A stretch of 64,000 nucleotides of DNA from an uncultured Thiohalocapsa sp. Lineage in GTDB: Bacteria > Pseudomonadota > Gammaproteobacteria > Chromatiales > Chromatiaceae. Each line of letters begins with the position of its first letter. Position 1 is the stretch's first letter. Below the pieces are notes generated by a model. It ran no database searches, was not told the DNA's origin, and was given only the letters and a program-made list of their open reading frames with translations. This document shows, piece by piece, positions 42,283 through 50,893 of this stretch. The DNA is taken from assembly GCF_913063425.1 (NCBI RefSeq), contig NZ_CAJXYK010000033.1:1-64000 (forward strand), given 5' to 3'. The position numbers were made by a program, and so were the translations under genes.

Positions 42283-42504
42283 ATGACCAAGACCATCAGC
42301 TTCGCCATCATGCACTTCAGCGTCGCCTTCGGCGTCACTTATGCGCTCACCGGCGACATCCTCATCGGCAGCGCCGTGGCCCTCGTCGAGCCGGCCGTCA
42401 ACACCGTCGGTTATCACATCCACGAGCGGGTGTGGGCGCGGTTGCGCGCGGGCCGCGGTGGGCAGGATCGACCCGGCCGCATGGACGCGCCGCTTGCCGC
42501 CTGA
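42283..42504 (+). CDS. DUF2061 small membrane protein
   Basis: A 73-aa protein. The DUF2061 core is MTKTISFAIMHFSVAFGVTYALTGDILIGSAVALVEPAVNTVGYHIHERVW. It consists of two short hydrophobic helices with a conserved HF, EP, N and YH-HE pattern. The C-terminal 20 residues are basic and variable. GGAG lies 7 bp before the ATG. The conserved His/Glu residues could bind metal, and a Fur-like site lies upstream. Function unknown. Confidence 0.88.
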   Translation: MTKTISFAIMHFSVAFGVTYALTGDILIGSAVALVEPAVNTVGYHIHERVWARLRAGRGGQDRPGRMDAPLAA

Positions 42505-42599
42505 GCCTGCCCGCTGCGGTGGGGCCAGGCGTGAGATCTCGAATCGACTGTCCCGGGCTTGCCGCCGCTGCGGCAGCAGACGGCCTTGAGGCACCCGCC

Positions 42600-43238
42600 T
42601 CAGCGCTCTTTTCCGTCCATGCGCCAGGCATCGATGGCGGCGGCGTCGATGCCGCCGTCGCGCGCATACAGGCGGTCCAGCTCGGCGCGCTTGTCCGCGG
42701 GGGCCAGGTCCATGAGGCGGCCGGCGGAGAGCGGCTGCATGCTGTCGTCGAGTACGCCGCCGCCGGTGACCTCTGCCAGATAGATGCTGCGGTCGCCGCT
42801 GCTCATGGCGTTCTCCACGCGACAGTCGAGCCACGCCATGGGGCCGCGGACGCGGGGGTTGCCAAGCGGCGTGCGGGTGTCGGGCAGGTCGGCGTACTTG
42901 TCCGCGTCCTTGCCCGTGGCGAGACCGAAGCGCCAGACCAGCTCCAGGGCCGTTTCCGGCAGCAGGTACACCGCAAAGCACCGGCTCGCCTCGATCATGC
43001 GCCAGGTGTGGTGCTGACGGGCGATGCCGGCGACCATGCGCGGGCGATCGCGGACGATGGAGGCGCGGGCGACGAAGGTGGCGATACAGCCGCCGCGGGT
43101 GCTGCCCGGCTCGGGCGACTCGGCCGCGGTGACCAGCCACAGCGGCGGGTCGTAGAGATGGTAGACGGCATTGACCGCGGCGGCGGCGGTCTTGTCCAGC
43201 GGTTGCGGGTGGCTCGGTCCGGGGGCGTTTGCTGGCAT
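42600..43238 (-). CDS. flavin reductase-like FMN-binding protein
   Basis: A 212-aa split-barrel protein of the flavin reductase/FMN-binding type. Typical parts are YHLYDPPLWLVTAAESPEPGSTRGGCIATFVARASIV (the flavin-binding strand-loop) and RPRMVAGIARQHHTWRMIEASRCFAVYLLPE, followed by CRVENAMSSGDRSIYLAEVTGGG. The substrate is unknown. I chose the start MPANAPGPSHP; an in-frame start 60 bases upstream is possible. It is convergent with the DUF2061 gene. Confidence 0.82.
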   Translation of the reverse strand: MPANAPGPSHPQPLDKTAAAAVNAVYHLYDPPLWLVTAAESPEPGSTRGGCIATFVARASIVRDRPRMVAGIARQHHTWRMIEASRCFAVYLLPETALELVWRFGLATGKDADKYADLPDTRTPLGNPRVRGPMAWLDCRVENAMSSGDRSIYLAEVTGGGVLDDSMQPLSAGRLMDLAPADKRAELDRLYARDGGIDAAAIDAWRMDGKER

Positions 43239-43317
43239 GGCGGCGGTGGGCTCCTTGCTGACCCTGACACCGGCCGCGCGCCCGGGGCGGGCCGGCATCG
43301 GCGGCTGGCGGTGCCCC

Positions 43318-43743
43318 CTACTTGACCAGCGCCACCGGGATTTTCAACCGCCGGACGACGTTCTGCGCCACTGAGCCCATCAGCAGCTGGGTGACACCGG
43401 AGCGCCCATGGGTGCCCATGACCACCTGGTCGAACTTCTGCTCCTTGGCGAAGCGGGCGATGGTCTGCGCCACGTGCCCCACCAGCACGTGCCAGTTGTA
43501 GGCCACGCCGGCGGCATCCAGGCGCGCCATGTAGGGCTTGAGCACGGCCATGCCCTCGTCGCGGTGGTAGGCGGCGATGTCGTCGTCGGAGACGAACATG
43601 CGCGCATGGCCGGAGTCGACGGGCAGCTGCACGGAAAGCAGGTGCACTTCGATGGGCTCTTCGCCCTGGGTCATGGCCAGCACATGGTCCAAGGCGCGGT
43701 CGGAGAACGCCGAGCCGTCCACGGGCAGCAGTACCTTCGTCAT
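43318..43743 (-). CDS. universal stress protein UspA family
   Basis: A 141-aa single Usp domain. MTKVLLPVDGSAFSDRALDHVL is the start strand. The ATP-binding pattern GTHGRSGVTQLLMGSVAQNVVRRLKIPVALVK (G-2X-G-9X-G(S/T)) is near the C-terminus, so it probably binds ATP. The ATG at 43743 has GGAGGG at 8 bp. An alternative ATG at 43788 (MAKSRNKADKRRAG) would overlap the terC stop. It lies just downstream of terC and may be co-transcribed. Confidence 0.9.
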   Translation of the reverse strand: MTKVLLPVDGSAFSDRALDHVLAMTQGEEPIEVHLLSVQLPVDSGHARMFVSDDDIAAYHRDEGMAVLKPYMARLDAAGVAYNWHVLVGHVAQTIARFAKEQKFDQVVMGTHGRSGVTQLLMGSVAQNVVRRLKIPVALVK

Positions 43744-43780
43744 CCGCCCGGCCCTCCGCTTGTCGGCCTTGTTGCGCGAT

Positions 43781-44524
43781 TTAGCCATGCCGGCCTCGCT
43801 CGCCGTCATGGCGACCGCTGGCGACCTCTTCCAGCGGTGCCGGACGTGCCCGGCGTGCGAGCCGGGTACCCTGGACGATGACGAAGAGGGCACCGCACGC
43901 CGCCGCCGGATAGTGTACCCAATGCGGCAGATGGTGCATCACGCCCGCCAGCGCGGCATCGGTGACCAGCATCTCGCCGGCGATCCAGCCGAGCAGCCCG
44001 CCGCCCAGGGTGATGATGAAGGGGAACCGGTCCATCAGCATCAGCACCAGCTTGCTGCCCCAGACGATGATGGGAATGCTCACCATGATGCCGAAGGCCA
44101 CCAGCAGGATGTCGCCGTCCGCGGCGCCGGCAACGGCGATGACGTTGTCGAGGCTCATCACGGCATCGGCGATGACGATGGTCTTGACGGCGCCGAACAG
44201 GTGGCTCGGGGCGTCCACGGCGTCCGCATGCACCTCCGGCTCCGGCTGCAGCAGCTTGACGCCGATCCAGAGCAGCAGCAGCGCCCCGGCCACTTTGAGG
44301 AAGGGCAGGGTCAGCAGCTGCAGCGCAAAGAAGATCAGGGTAAGGCGCAGCGCAATGGCGCCGAACACCCCCCAGAGAATGCCCTGGTTGCGCTGTTTCT
44401 CGGGCAGCCGCCGGCAGGCGAGCGCGATGACCACGGCATTGTCGCCGCCGAGCAGGATGTCGATGGCGATGATCTGGAGTACCGCCACCCAGAAGCCGCC
44501 GTCGGCCAGGGCCACCTCATGCAT
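43781..44524 (-). CDS. TerC family integral membrane protein
   Basis: A 247-aa protein with about seven TM segments. TerC signatures are IIAIDILLGGDNAVVIALACRRLP (GGDN) and TIVIADAVMSLDNVIAVAGAADGD (SLDN), whose acidic residues are thought to bind metal, chiefly Mn2+ export in this family. It is of the short YjbE/YkoY type, without CBS or transporter-associated domains. A soluble, basic C-terminal tail follows. The uspA gene comes directly after it. Confidence 0.92.
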   Translation of the reverse strand: MHEVALADGGFWVAVLQIIAIDILLGGDNAVVIALACRRLPEKQRNQGILWGVFGAIALRLTLIFFALQLLTLPFLKVAGALLLLWIGVKLLQPEPEVHADAVDAPSHLFGAVKTIVIADAVMSLDNVIAVAGAADGDILLVAFGIMVSIPIIVWGSKLVLMLMDRFPFIITLGGGLLGWIAGEMLVTDAALAGVMHHLPHWVHYPAAACGALFVIVQGTRLARRARPAPLEEVASGRHDGERGRHG

Positions 44525-44629
44525 GCCGGCGGCCGCAGGGTCGGCGCGGTGCGTGGCGCCACCGCCGGGCTCGGTGCGCTAAGCCGCTGCGCAGAAGACC
44601 CCTGCGGGTGCATGGGGGCGCAGTCGGCA

Positions 44630-45241
44630 TCAGCCCGCGGCCTCGGGCTGCGGACCGGTGCTCTCCGTCGCCGCGATGCGGTGGCCGGCGTAGAAGCGCG
44701 TCGCCGCCAGGCCGATGAGCCGGGTCACTGCAGCCATGGACAGGGCGCCGGCGCCCACCGACACCCAGGGCGCCGTGGTGTAGCCGGCGAGGAGCTGCGG
44801 CGCCGCGCCGCCCATGCCGGTGGCGCCGACGACGGCGAGCATCTCCGGCACCCGCGCGAGGTCGTCGATGTCCTCGCCGTAGACGCAGGCAATCTCCAGG
44901 ATCAGATACAGGTGCATGCGCGTCAGCAGCGAGGCGGCGCCCACCACGCCGGCGAGCTTGAGAAACTGACCCGCCGCCGGAAACAGGCCCGGCACATAGA
45001 GCAGGCCACCGCCGACGGCGGCAAGGCCCGTCTTGGCATCCACCAGCCGCCGGGCGCGCGTGCGCAGGTCGTCGTCCGGGAACTGGGCCTCCAGCTGGCG
45101 CACGGTGCGGCGGATCTCATTCTTGCGCAGCCGCAGGAAGAAATAGAAGAACTCCTCGGCCGCCAGGGACTGGCGACGGCCGACGGAGTGTGTCGGTCCG
45201 TAGTTGTCTGGGCTGGGGGCATTGCCGTCGGCGGCGTCCAT
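44630..45241 (-). CDS. EcsC-related membrane-associated protein
   Basis: A 203-aa protein. An N-terminal acidic/charged region (AAEEFFYFFLRLRKNEIRRTVRQLEAQFP) precedes glycine-rich hydrophobic helices (VGGGLLYVPGLFPAAGQFLKLAGVVGAASLL). MHLYLILEIACVYGEDIDD and a final helix pair follow. The L-YL-LEIA--YGED pattern recalls EcsC family proteins. The gene diverges from a clear EcsC gene 275 bp away. The start is the ATG of MDAADGNAPSP; longer in-frame starts pass into low-complexity sequence made by the tandem repeat upstream. Function unknown. Confidence 0.65.
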   Translation of the reverse strand: MDAADGNAPSPDNYGPTHSVGRRQSLAAEEFFYFFLRLRKNEIRRTVRQLEAQFPDDDLRTRARRLVDAKTGLAAVGGGLLYVPGLFPAAGQFLKLAGVVGAASLLTRMHLYLILEIACVYGEDIDDLARVPEMLAVVGATGMGGAAPQLLAGYTTAPWVSVGAGALSMAAVTRLIGLAATRFYAGHRIAATESTGPQPEAAG

Positions 45242-45282
45242 GGGGCTCCGGGGTTGCTGGCTGACCTCAAGCCCCAGCATAG

Positions 45283-45355
45283 CGGACCTGAGCCGGACCT
45301 GAGCCGAGTTGGGCCGGACCGGAGCCGAGCTGGGCCGAGCTGGGCCGAGCTGAGT
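45283..45355. repeat. 10-11-bp tandem repeat, about seven copies
   Basis: Units alternate between cggacctgagc, cgagttgggc, cggaccggagc and cgagctgggc (the last twice in a row, then a variant). They lie in the 275-bp divergent spacer between the two EcsC-like genes, nearer the leftward one. Confidence 0.75.
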
Positions 45356-45501
45356 TGGGGGGGCGGCGAATATGACAGTTTTATGACGATGCGTAAAGGC
45401 GGCCGGTGGCGGCACGCCGGCCCCGGGCGCTTGGGGGGCGTGGCGACAGATTTGGACAGCGCATCGGACGCGCTTGCGCTGGGCGCGGTGCGGCCATTTC
45501 G

Positions 45502-45513
45502 CCTAAGCTTAGG
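45502..45513. promoter_or_regulatory. perfect 12-bp palindrome overlapping the EcsC ribosome site
   Basis: CCTAAGCTTAGG is a perfect palindrome that ends three bases before the EcsC ATG, so its right half (TTAGGGG) is also the Shine-Dalgarno sequence. Binding of a repressor or folding of the leader RNA would block translation. Inference from position only. Confidence 0.35.
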
Positions 45514-45516
45514 GGC

Positions 45517-46413
45517 ATGAGCACCCCTGAGGCATCCACCGCCGCCGTCGATCGCCGTGATCCGGCCGCACGGCAGCTCGTCGCCGCCGGGCTGCCCGCC
45601 TATGCGGCGCGGGAGCTCGCCTGGGCGTACGAGCGCCTGGAGCATCCGTCGCTGGCCGCCCGGCTCAGCGATGTGCTCGCCTCACCCTTCGAGGAGGCGA
45701 TGAAGCTCATACCGCGGCGCTGGAAGCAGCGCCTGGACCACGCGGTTGAAACCAACATGTACCGCACGCTCAAGATGGCCATGGGCTCCATGGACCAGCG
45801 CGAGCCCATGCCCTCAAGCGACCTGCTGCACCGCGCGCTGGTGACGGGCACCGGCGCCGTCGGCGGCTTCTTCGGGCCCCTCACCGTGCTGGCAGAGCTG
45901 CCGGTGGCCACGGCGCTGATGATGCGCTCCATCGCCGACATCGCCCGCAGCGAGGGCGAGGACATCATGGGCAGCCGCGAGGCACGGCTCGCCTGTGTGC
46001 AGGTGTTCGCCCTGGGCGGGCGCACCAAGGACGATGACGAGGCCGAGGTCGGCTACTACGGCATGCGCATCACCCTGGGCCTGCACTTCGAGAATCTACT
46101 GGAGTTTGCCGGCAAGGTGGACGGCCCGCACGTTCCGGCCGCCATCCAGCTGGCGCGCGCTGTGGCGGCGCGCTTCGGCGTGGTGATCTCGGACAAGCTC
46201 GCCGCGCAGCTGGTGCCGGTGGCGGGTGCGCTGAGCGCCGCCACCCTGAACCTGATCTTCATGCAGCACTACCAGACCGTCGCCCGCGGGCATTTCATCG
46301 TGCGCCGGCTGGAGCGCGACTACGGCGCCCAGGTGATCCGTGACGCCTACTCCCTGCTGCGCGAGCAGGACCGGCTCGGCTCCCGGGATTTCAGCCCCAT
46401 CGAGGGTTGGTGA
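45517..46413 (+). CDS. EcsC family protein
   Basis: A 298-aa EcsC-domain protein. DVLASPFEEAMKLIPRRWKQRLDHAVETNMYRTLKMAMGSM is followed by ALVTGTGAVGGFFGPLTVLAELPVATALMMRSIADIARSEGED, a glycine/hydrophobic core likely to associate with the membrane. VFALGGRTKDDDEAEVGYYGMR and the end FIVRRLERDYGAQVIRDAY match the family. EcsC in Bacillus is linked to secretion and ABC transport, but its chemistry is unknown. It is divergent from another EcsC-like gene. Confidence 0.88.
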   Translation: MSTPEASTAAVDRRDPAARQLVAAGLPAYAARELAWAYERLEHPSLAARLSDVLASPFEEAMKLIPRRWKQRLDHAVETNMYRTLKMAMGSMDQREPMPSSDLLHRALVTGTGAVGGFFGPLTVLAELPVATALMMRSIADIARSEGEDIMGSREARLACVQVFALGGRTKDDDEAEVGYYGMRITLGLHFENLLEFAGKVDGPHVPAAIQLARAVAARFGVVISDKLAAQLVPVAGALSAATLNLIFMQHYQTVARGHFIVRRLERDYGAQVIRDAYSLLREQDRLGSRDFSPIEGW

Positions 46414-46693
46414 CGCTTCGCTCTTGGACGCGCAGGTCTCGCCGGCGAGTGCCCGGTTCTGGGCGCAAGCGATATTGATTGCCGGGCTTTCCAGGTAAAG
46501 TTTCAAGCCCGGCGACGCCCTCTCCGGGTTCCTCCGTTGTCAACGGCCGATGCTGCTCAACAATGGCGGTGTGTCCTGCCCCTTGCGGCAAACGCCGATA
46601 CATCCGCATGCCCCCGAGCTGCGCATACGCAGATTGACTCGCCTCGCCTGGGCGCAATCCGTGCGCATCATTGTCACGGCCTGACGTTTGCAA

Positions 46694-47887
46694 CTAATCA
46701 CTCTCTTTGCTCTGTGCCGCTAAGCGCGCTACGCGGTCCCTGTGTCGCTGGTCATAGAGGGATTTGATGCTGTCGTAGCGACGGTTTCGCTTGATCTCCT
46801 TCAATCCGTGATTAAATGCGCGAAGCCACTTGGTGGCGACCGTGTCATTGAAACTGTGAGCCACGATGTGCAGGTCAAGCAGATAGGCGAGGGAGTCGAC
46901 GCTCGTGACGTCATCTTCGATACCCATGCGAGCGAGTGCCTCTTCCGCAGAATAGCGGTTCAGTGTGACATAGTCCACTTCGTAGGCGTCGAGCTTTCTG
47001 AAACAACCTTCAATGTCGTTGGCCTGAACGAAGACGTTGTCGTCATCGACCGGGATACCGCGCTCAGCGAGATCGAATGTCTGATAGCCTTCCGGCCTGC
47101 AGATTCTGCACTCGCGCAAGTCTGTATGATCCAGCTCCGATTCGGAGATCGCTTGGCGCAAACACTCACTCGCCTTGTCATGATCCTGGATCAGCGCTTG
47201 ATCCAGGCGGTAGAATGCGATCGTCACCGAGGTGAGCGGGTCGCTGAACACGTATTCGCAGCGAATTCGCATGTTCCTCGGCAAGGCGTCGACGTCGGTG
47301 CAGTCGGGCTTGAACCAAGGGTATGTCATGTCGTACTTTCGCTTCTTTACCAACACGTTGAGCATGCCGGCCCAGTCATCGATGAAATCGATCTCAATGC
47401 TGAGGTCTTCTCCGGAATGAGCGAATGCGGCCTTGACGACTTCCGTCAACATCCCGCTTGGTGGACGGAAGGTTTCCGCACCGTCGGCGTCTGCGCTGGC
47501 TGATCCAAGCGCCGTAAATGGCCAATACTTCCAGGAGCTCACGATGTGAATTACTCGGGGGTAGCTGCGCTCCGAGTCGGCAGAGTCCGGCGGTGGGTCG
47601 GCCGGTGCGGCGGTCCGCGCCGGAGCGCGTTCTGCCGAGCACGGGGGTATGAACAGTTCCATGCCTGGGCGGATCAAGTCGGGGTCTTCGCCTATGATCG
47701 GACCGTTCGCGTGATGTTCGTAGATTTCTGTAAATCTATCGGCGCTTCCCAGCGTTTCCGCGGCAATGGCGCGCAGTGTGTCGTTTGTCTGCACCACATA
47801 GGTTTCGGGACAAGTTGCCGCCCGTGCCAAAGGCATTGCCGCACAGCACGAGCCGGCCAGCAGCACAATGTTGGCAAGCTTCCGCAT
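46694..47887 (-). CDS. exported LysM plus solute-binding (SBP_bac_3-like) protein
   Basis: A 397-aa protein. Residues 1-23 (MRKLANIVLLAGSCCAAMPLARA) are a signal peptide. Residues 27-82 (CPETYVVQTNDTLRAIAAETLG...LIRPGMELFIPP) are a LysM module that should bind peptidoglycan. After a Pro/Ala linker, residues from about 110 form a periplasmic amino-acid-binding-protein-like domain (HIVSSWKYWPFTALG, GMLTEVVKAAFAHSG, LVKKRKYDMTYPWFKPDC). Several Cys are present (CTDVDALP..RC; CRICRPEG). No permease or ATPase of an ABC system is nearby. GAGGAGAGG supports the ATG. It starts 11 bp after the STAND gene's stop; base composition is lower in G+C than neighbouring genes. Confidence 0.82.
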   Translation of the reverse strand: MRKLANIVLLAGSCCAAMPLARAATCPETYVVQTNDTLRAIAAETLGSADRFTEIYEHHANGPIIGEDPDLIRPGMELFIPPCSAERAPARTAAPADPPPDSADSERSYPRVIHIVSSWKYWPFTALGSASADADGAETFRPPSGMLTEVVKAAFAHSGEDLSIEIDFIDDWAGMLNVLVKKRKYDMTYPWFKPDCTDVDALPRNMRIRCEYVFSDPLTSVTIAFYRLDQALIQDHDKASECLRQAISESELDHTDLRECRICRPEGYQTFDLAERGIPVDDDNVFVQANDIEGCFRKLDAYEVDYVTLNRYSAEEALARMGIEDDVTSVDSLAYLLDLHIVAHSFNDTVATKWLRAFNHGLKEIKRNRRYDSIKSLYDQRHRDRVARLAAQSKESD

Positions 47888-47898
47888 GGTACCTCTCC

Positions 47899-50448
47899 TC
47901 ACTGCAGGCCCTGTTTGTAAGCCTTGGGACACAAGCTTTGGTGATGCGCGCATAGGATCTCTTCGGCGCGTTGCTTGATAGACGATTCAGATGCGTGAAA
48001 TTCTCGGATGAATCGCTCGATGCCTGGCTGTGGGTCTTCCGAACGCACCTCGGCCAGAAGTCTGCGTAAACGGGCGCGGGGCAGACCGAGTTGTCTGATT
48101 TGGTCGCGTGCGGCCTCCAGCGCTTCAGTGGCGCCAAGCGCCCCGGTTTCCTGGGCCGTTGCCAGGCCTGTCGCAGTCCCGGTCCTTTCTGTATCCACGG
48201 TAGAATTCGTGCCGGGCGCGTTCGCCTGCAAGCCCGGTTCGATCACCTTTTTGCTGTTGGTATTGCGCACGGGCGAAGGGACGCTCGGGGGTGTGAGTAA
48301 TCCTACGGGTCCTCCAGGCGGTGACGACGAAATAAAGAAGAGAATGACTGCTACGAGCAGTGCGATGACGCCAGCTCCGATGAAAAGCCCGGCTCGCGGC
48401 CGGAAAAGCGAGGCCCAGCGGCCGGATGGGGGCTCGCTGGAGCGGCGCAGCAACGCGTGCACACTGTCCGAAAACGCTGCGGGCTCTTGTGCCGCCAGAT
48501 CTGCTGCACTGGTGGCCGTGCGGCTGGACAGCCGTCCTTGTGGGTCTGAGTAAAGGAAGCGCTCGAGCTTGCTTCGGGTCTCTATGAGCGTGCGCTTGTT
48601 CTGCACGACCTGGGCGAGCGGCGTCCAGTCGCGCAACAAACTGCTGTGGGTCAGCCGCAGGGCGGGCGCGTCCAAGTGCGACCCGGATACCACTAGGCGT
48701 GCGAGTATGAGCTTGTCGAGGATTCGGGCGAGCTTCCCGTTCGCGAGCGAATCCGGCTTCGGTCGCCAATCTGCGACGACGCGGGTGCCGGCAATATCCG
48801 TACTGACGAGGTGAATGAGCACAGCCGGCAACAGTTCGCGCTCCGCGGGCGTGAGCTGCGTTGTCACGAAGTGCTCCGCGCTGGCGAGAATGACCCCGGG
48901 CAGGCCGTTCACCGCGAGCAGGTCGTCGAGCCGGAGAATGCCGTCGCCGGTGCGTACTGCGAACAGCTGAGAGAGCGTCAGCTGCAAAAAGGGCAGCGCG
49001 TAGGGCTCATGATCCAGGGCTTGCAGCAACTCCCTTTCCACACTCTGCCCGGTATCTTTCTGTTCCATGCTCAAGCCGGCGAGGGCAGCGGGCCGGCGCA
49101 GGATCTGCTCAAAATGATCGCGACCGGGCGGTGCAAGATTGAGGATTCCGTCGCTGAAGAGTGCTTCAAGATGGGGGTGAGCCTGGAGATCGGGGAGATG
49201 ATCTGAGCGGATGGTCGCGAGGCACCAGATTCGGGGGTAAGTTTGCGTCTGGCGCAGGAAGAGGGCCAAGGCTTCCATCTGGTCCGGGGGCACTAGGCGA
49301 AATAAGACATCGATAGCATCAACGTAGATGAGCAGGTTTGTTCGGTCGGCATCAGCGCCCGGGTGCAAATCGCTCGCCGTTGCCAGCGCGTTATCGATTA
49401 TCTCCGCGGCCTGCTTCGGTGCAGCGTGCATCAGATCGCGGAGCTGCGCATGCGTGCGTGCGTGCTCGTGCTCCATGATCTCCGGCAGACAGTCGTCACG
49501 GGTGAGTGACGCGGCCAGTGTCAAGAGGGGGGCCTGCGGGTCGGCGGAGACGTCAACATCGCACCAGCGGAATGCGGTGGCGTCGCCGGATGCATGCGAC
49601 TGTGTGAGGGCCGGACGGACGGCAGCTTGAATGAGCGATGTCTTACCTATGCCGGAGGCTCCGGCCACGAGGAGGTTGGGCTGTCCGCTCAGGCTGCGCT
49701 GCTTGAGTCTATCGATGACGGTCTTGGCGTCGGCCCGGCGGCCAAAGAAGACGAGGGCATGCACGCATTCGTAGGGACGCGATCCAGGATACGGAGGCCC
49801 ATGCTCCCTGGTGTCCCAAACGTCTCCGTCGGTCCGGGAGGCGCGAAAGCGGGGGCTGTCGGCGTTGAGGCGTTCACGGATGAGTTTGTGGAGGTCGTTC
49901 TGCAGTATGGTGCGAAATTGATCTTGCGTTGTGAAACTGCGGGATGCGGTCAGGTAACGACCCTCGGAGTCCACCACATAGTCTTCGTAGAAATGTTCGA
50001 GGCGTTGCAGCTGATCGATTGCCCGTTGCTTCAGTGGGCGTTCGGCGGGAACGCTCGTGGGTGCTTCCTTGCGGTACAATAAGAGCGCCGGAAACTTCCG
50101 TCCGTCGCGACGCGCTGCGCGTACCTGAAGAAACTCCCATTCGGTTCCGGTCAGGGGCTGACCATCCTCCCTGAGGAATCTAGGCTCGTCCGGCAGGTCT
50201 ACCCCCAGACGGCTCCACAGGATCATGATGAAGATATCGCTGGCGGCCGGATTGGGGATGGCATCTGGGAAAGGGCCGCGATTGCCCAACAAAGGCTCAG
50301 TCTCCCAGAGATAGGGTTTGATCTCTGCGTAGTACGCGAAGCGATTGGCCAGGCGCGCGATCACGTCATTGGCGATCTCACGCTCTTGCTTCACGTCTCC
50401 GGGCGAGGAGACGAAAACGTCGTAGACCGGCTTGCTGCTCTCGTCCAT
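47899..50448 (-). CDS. DUF4062-like / STAND NTPase / single-TM signalling protein
   Basis: An 849-aa protein. Residues about 7-195 resemble DUF4062 (VYDVFVSSPGDVKQEREIANDV, then ASDIFIMILWSRLGVDLP and GTEWEFLQVRAAR), a TIR/SLOG-like fold met in bacterial conflict proteins. A STAND module of the nSTAND1 type follows: FFGRRADAKTVIDRLKQ, Walker A LLVAGASGIGKTSLIQAAVRPAL (262-271), and Walker B LLIYVDAIDVLF (371-380). The usual WD40 repeats are absent. Instead there is one TM helix (687-709), a Pro/Thr-rich linker and a charged helical tail of about 60 residues, predicted periplasmic. It is in an operon with the LysM solute-binding gene. Codon usage is lower-GC than the flanks, suggesting transfer. 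Confidence 0.8.
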   Translation of the reverse strand: MDESSKPVYDVFVSSPGDVKQEREIANDVIARLANRFAYYAEIKPYLWETEPLLGNRGPFPDAIPNPAASDIFIMILWSRLGVDLPDEPRFLREDGQPLTGTEWEFLQVRAARRDGRKFPALLLYRKEAPTSVPAERPLKQRAIDQLQRLEHFYEDYVVDSEGRYLTASRSFTTQDQFRTILQNDLHKLIRERLNADSPRFRASRTDGDVWDTREHGPPYPGSRPYECVHALVFFGRRADAKTVIDRLKQRSLSGQPNLLVAGASGIGKTSLIQAAVRPALTQSHASGDATAFRWCDVDVSADPQAPLLTLAASLTRDDCLPEIMEHEHARTHAQLRDLMHAAPKQAAEIIDNALATASDLHPGADADRTNLLIYVDAIDVLFRLVPPDQMEALALFLRQTQTYPRIWCLATIRSDHLPDLQAHPHLEALFSDGILNLAPPGRDHFEQILRRPAALAGLSMEQKDTGQSVERELLQALDHEPYALPFLQLTLSQLFAVRTGDGILRLDDLLAVNGLPGVILASAEHFVTTQLTPAERELLPAVLIHLVSTDIAGTRVVADWRPKPDSLANGKLARILDKLILARLVVSGSHLDAPALRLTHSSLLRDWTPLAQVVQNKRTLIETRSKLERFLYSDPQGRLSSRTATSAADLAAQEPAAFSDSVHALLRRSSEPPSGRWASLFRPRAGLFIGAGVIALLVAVILFFISSSPPGGPVGLLTPPSVPSPVRNTNSKKVIEPGLQANAPGTNSTVDTERTGTATGLATAQETGALGATEALEAARDQIRQLGLPRARLRRLLAEVRSEDPQPGIERFIREFHASESSIKQRAEEILCAHHQSLCPKAYKQGLQ

Positions 50449-50893
50449 TTGTCCTGACGCCGAGTGTCGGCGTGGCTCCCGTAGAATTCGTGGTACTCCA
50501 GTACGTCAGCTGCAATGCGCACGCGTCTGGGTCGCCGATGGCCAAGTCGCCAGATAGTCACTGTCAGGGCGTATTGTCGCGCTGTGGGACAAGTGTCACA
50601 AGCATCGACATAGTCAGCGCGACCGTTACACTGGATGGTGGTTGCGGCGGCTCTGGGTTAACGGCGATATGGCGAAGCGTGGAGCGTTGTCCGGTTGCGG
50701 GCCGCATCGCGCCGTGTGATGTCGCGCGATGTGCGAGCTGAAGCGTACGCACGGTTCGGTCGAGCTGCATCGGTTATCGGGCTGCGAGTGCGACGCGCGA
50801 GCACAGCAACCGCAGCACAGCAGCCATGGAGTAGGGCGCCAAGACCAGTCGAGCGGTCCGCCAGTGATCAGGTTGATCAACCCGCTGCTCCTC
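50449..50893. other. 445-bp gap upstream of the STAND operon
   Basis: No gene is supported: short frames here lack ribosome sites and family features. The composition is mixed and lower in G+C than the flanks. The promoter of the leftward STAND operon must lie here. Near 50864-50881 two TGATCA palindromes (gTGATCAggTTGATCAac) lie close to the 3' end of the pentapeptide gene and could be part of a terminator or a site. Nothing else is recognised. Confidence 0.45.
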
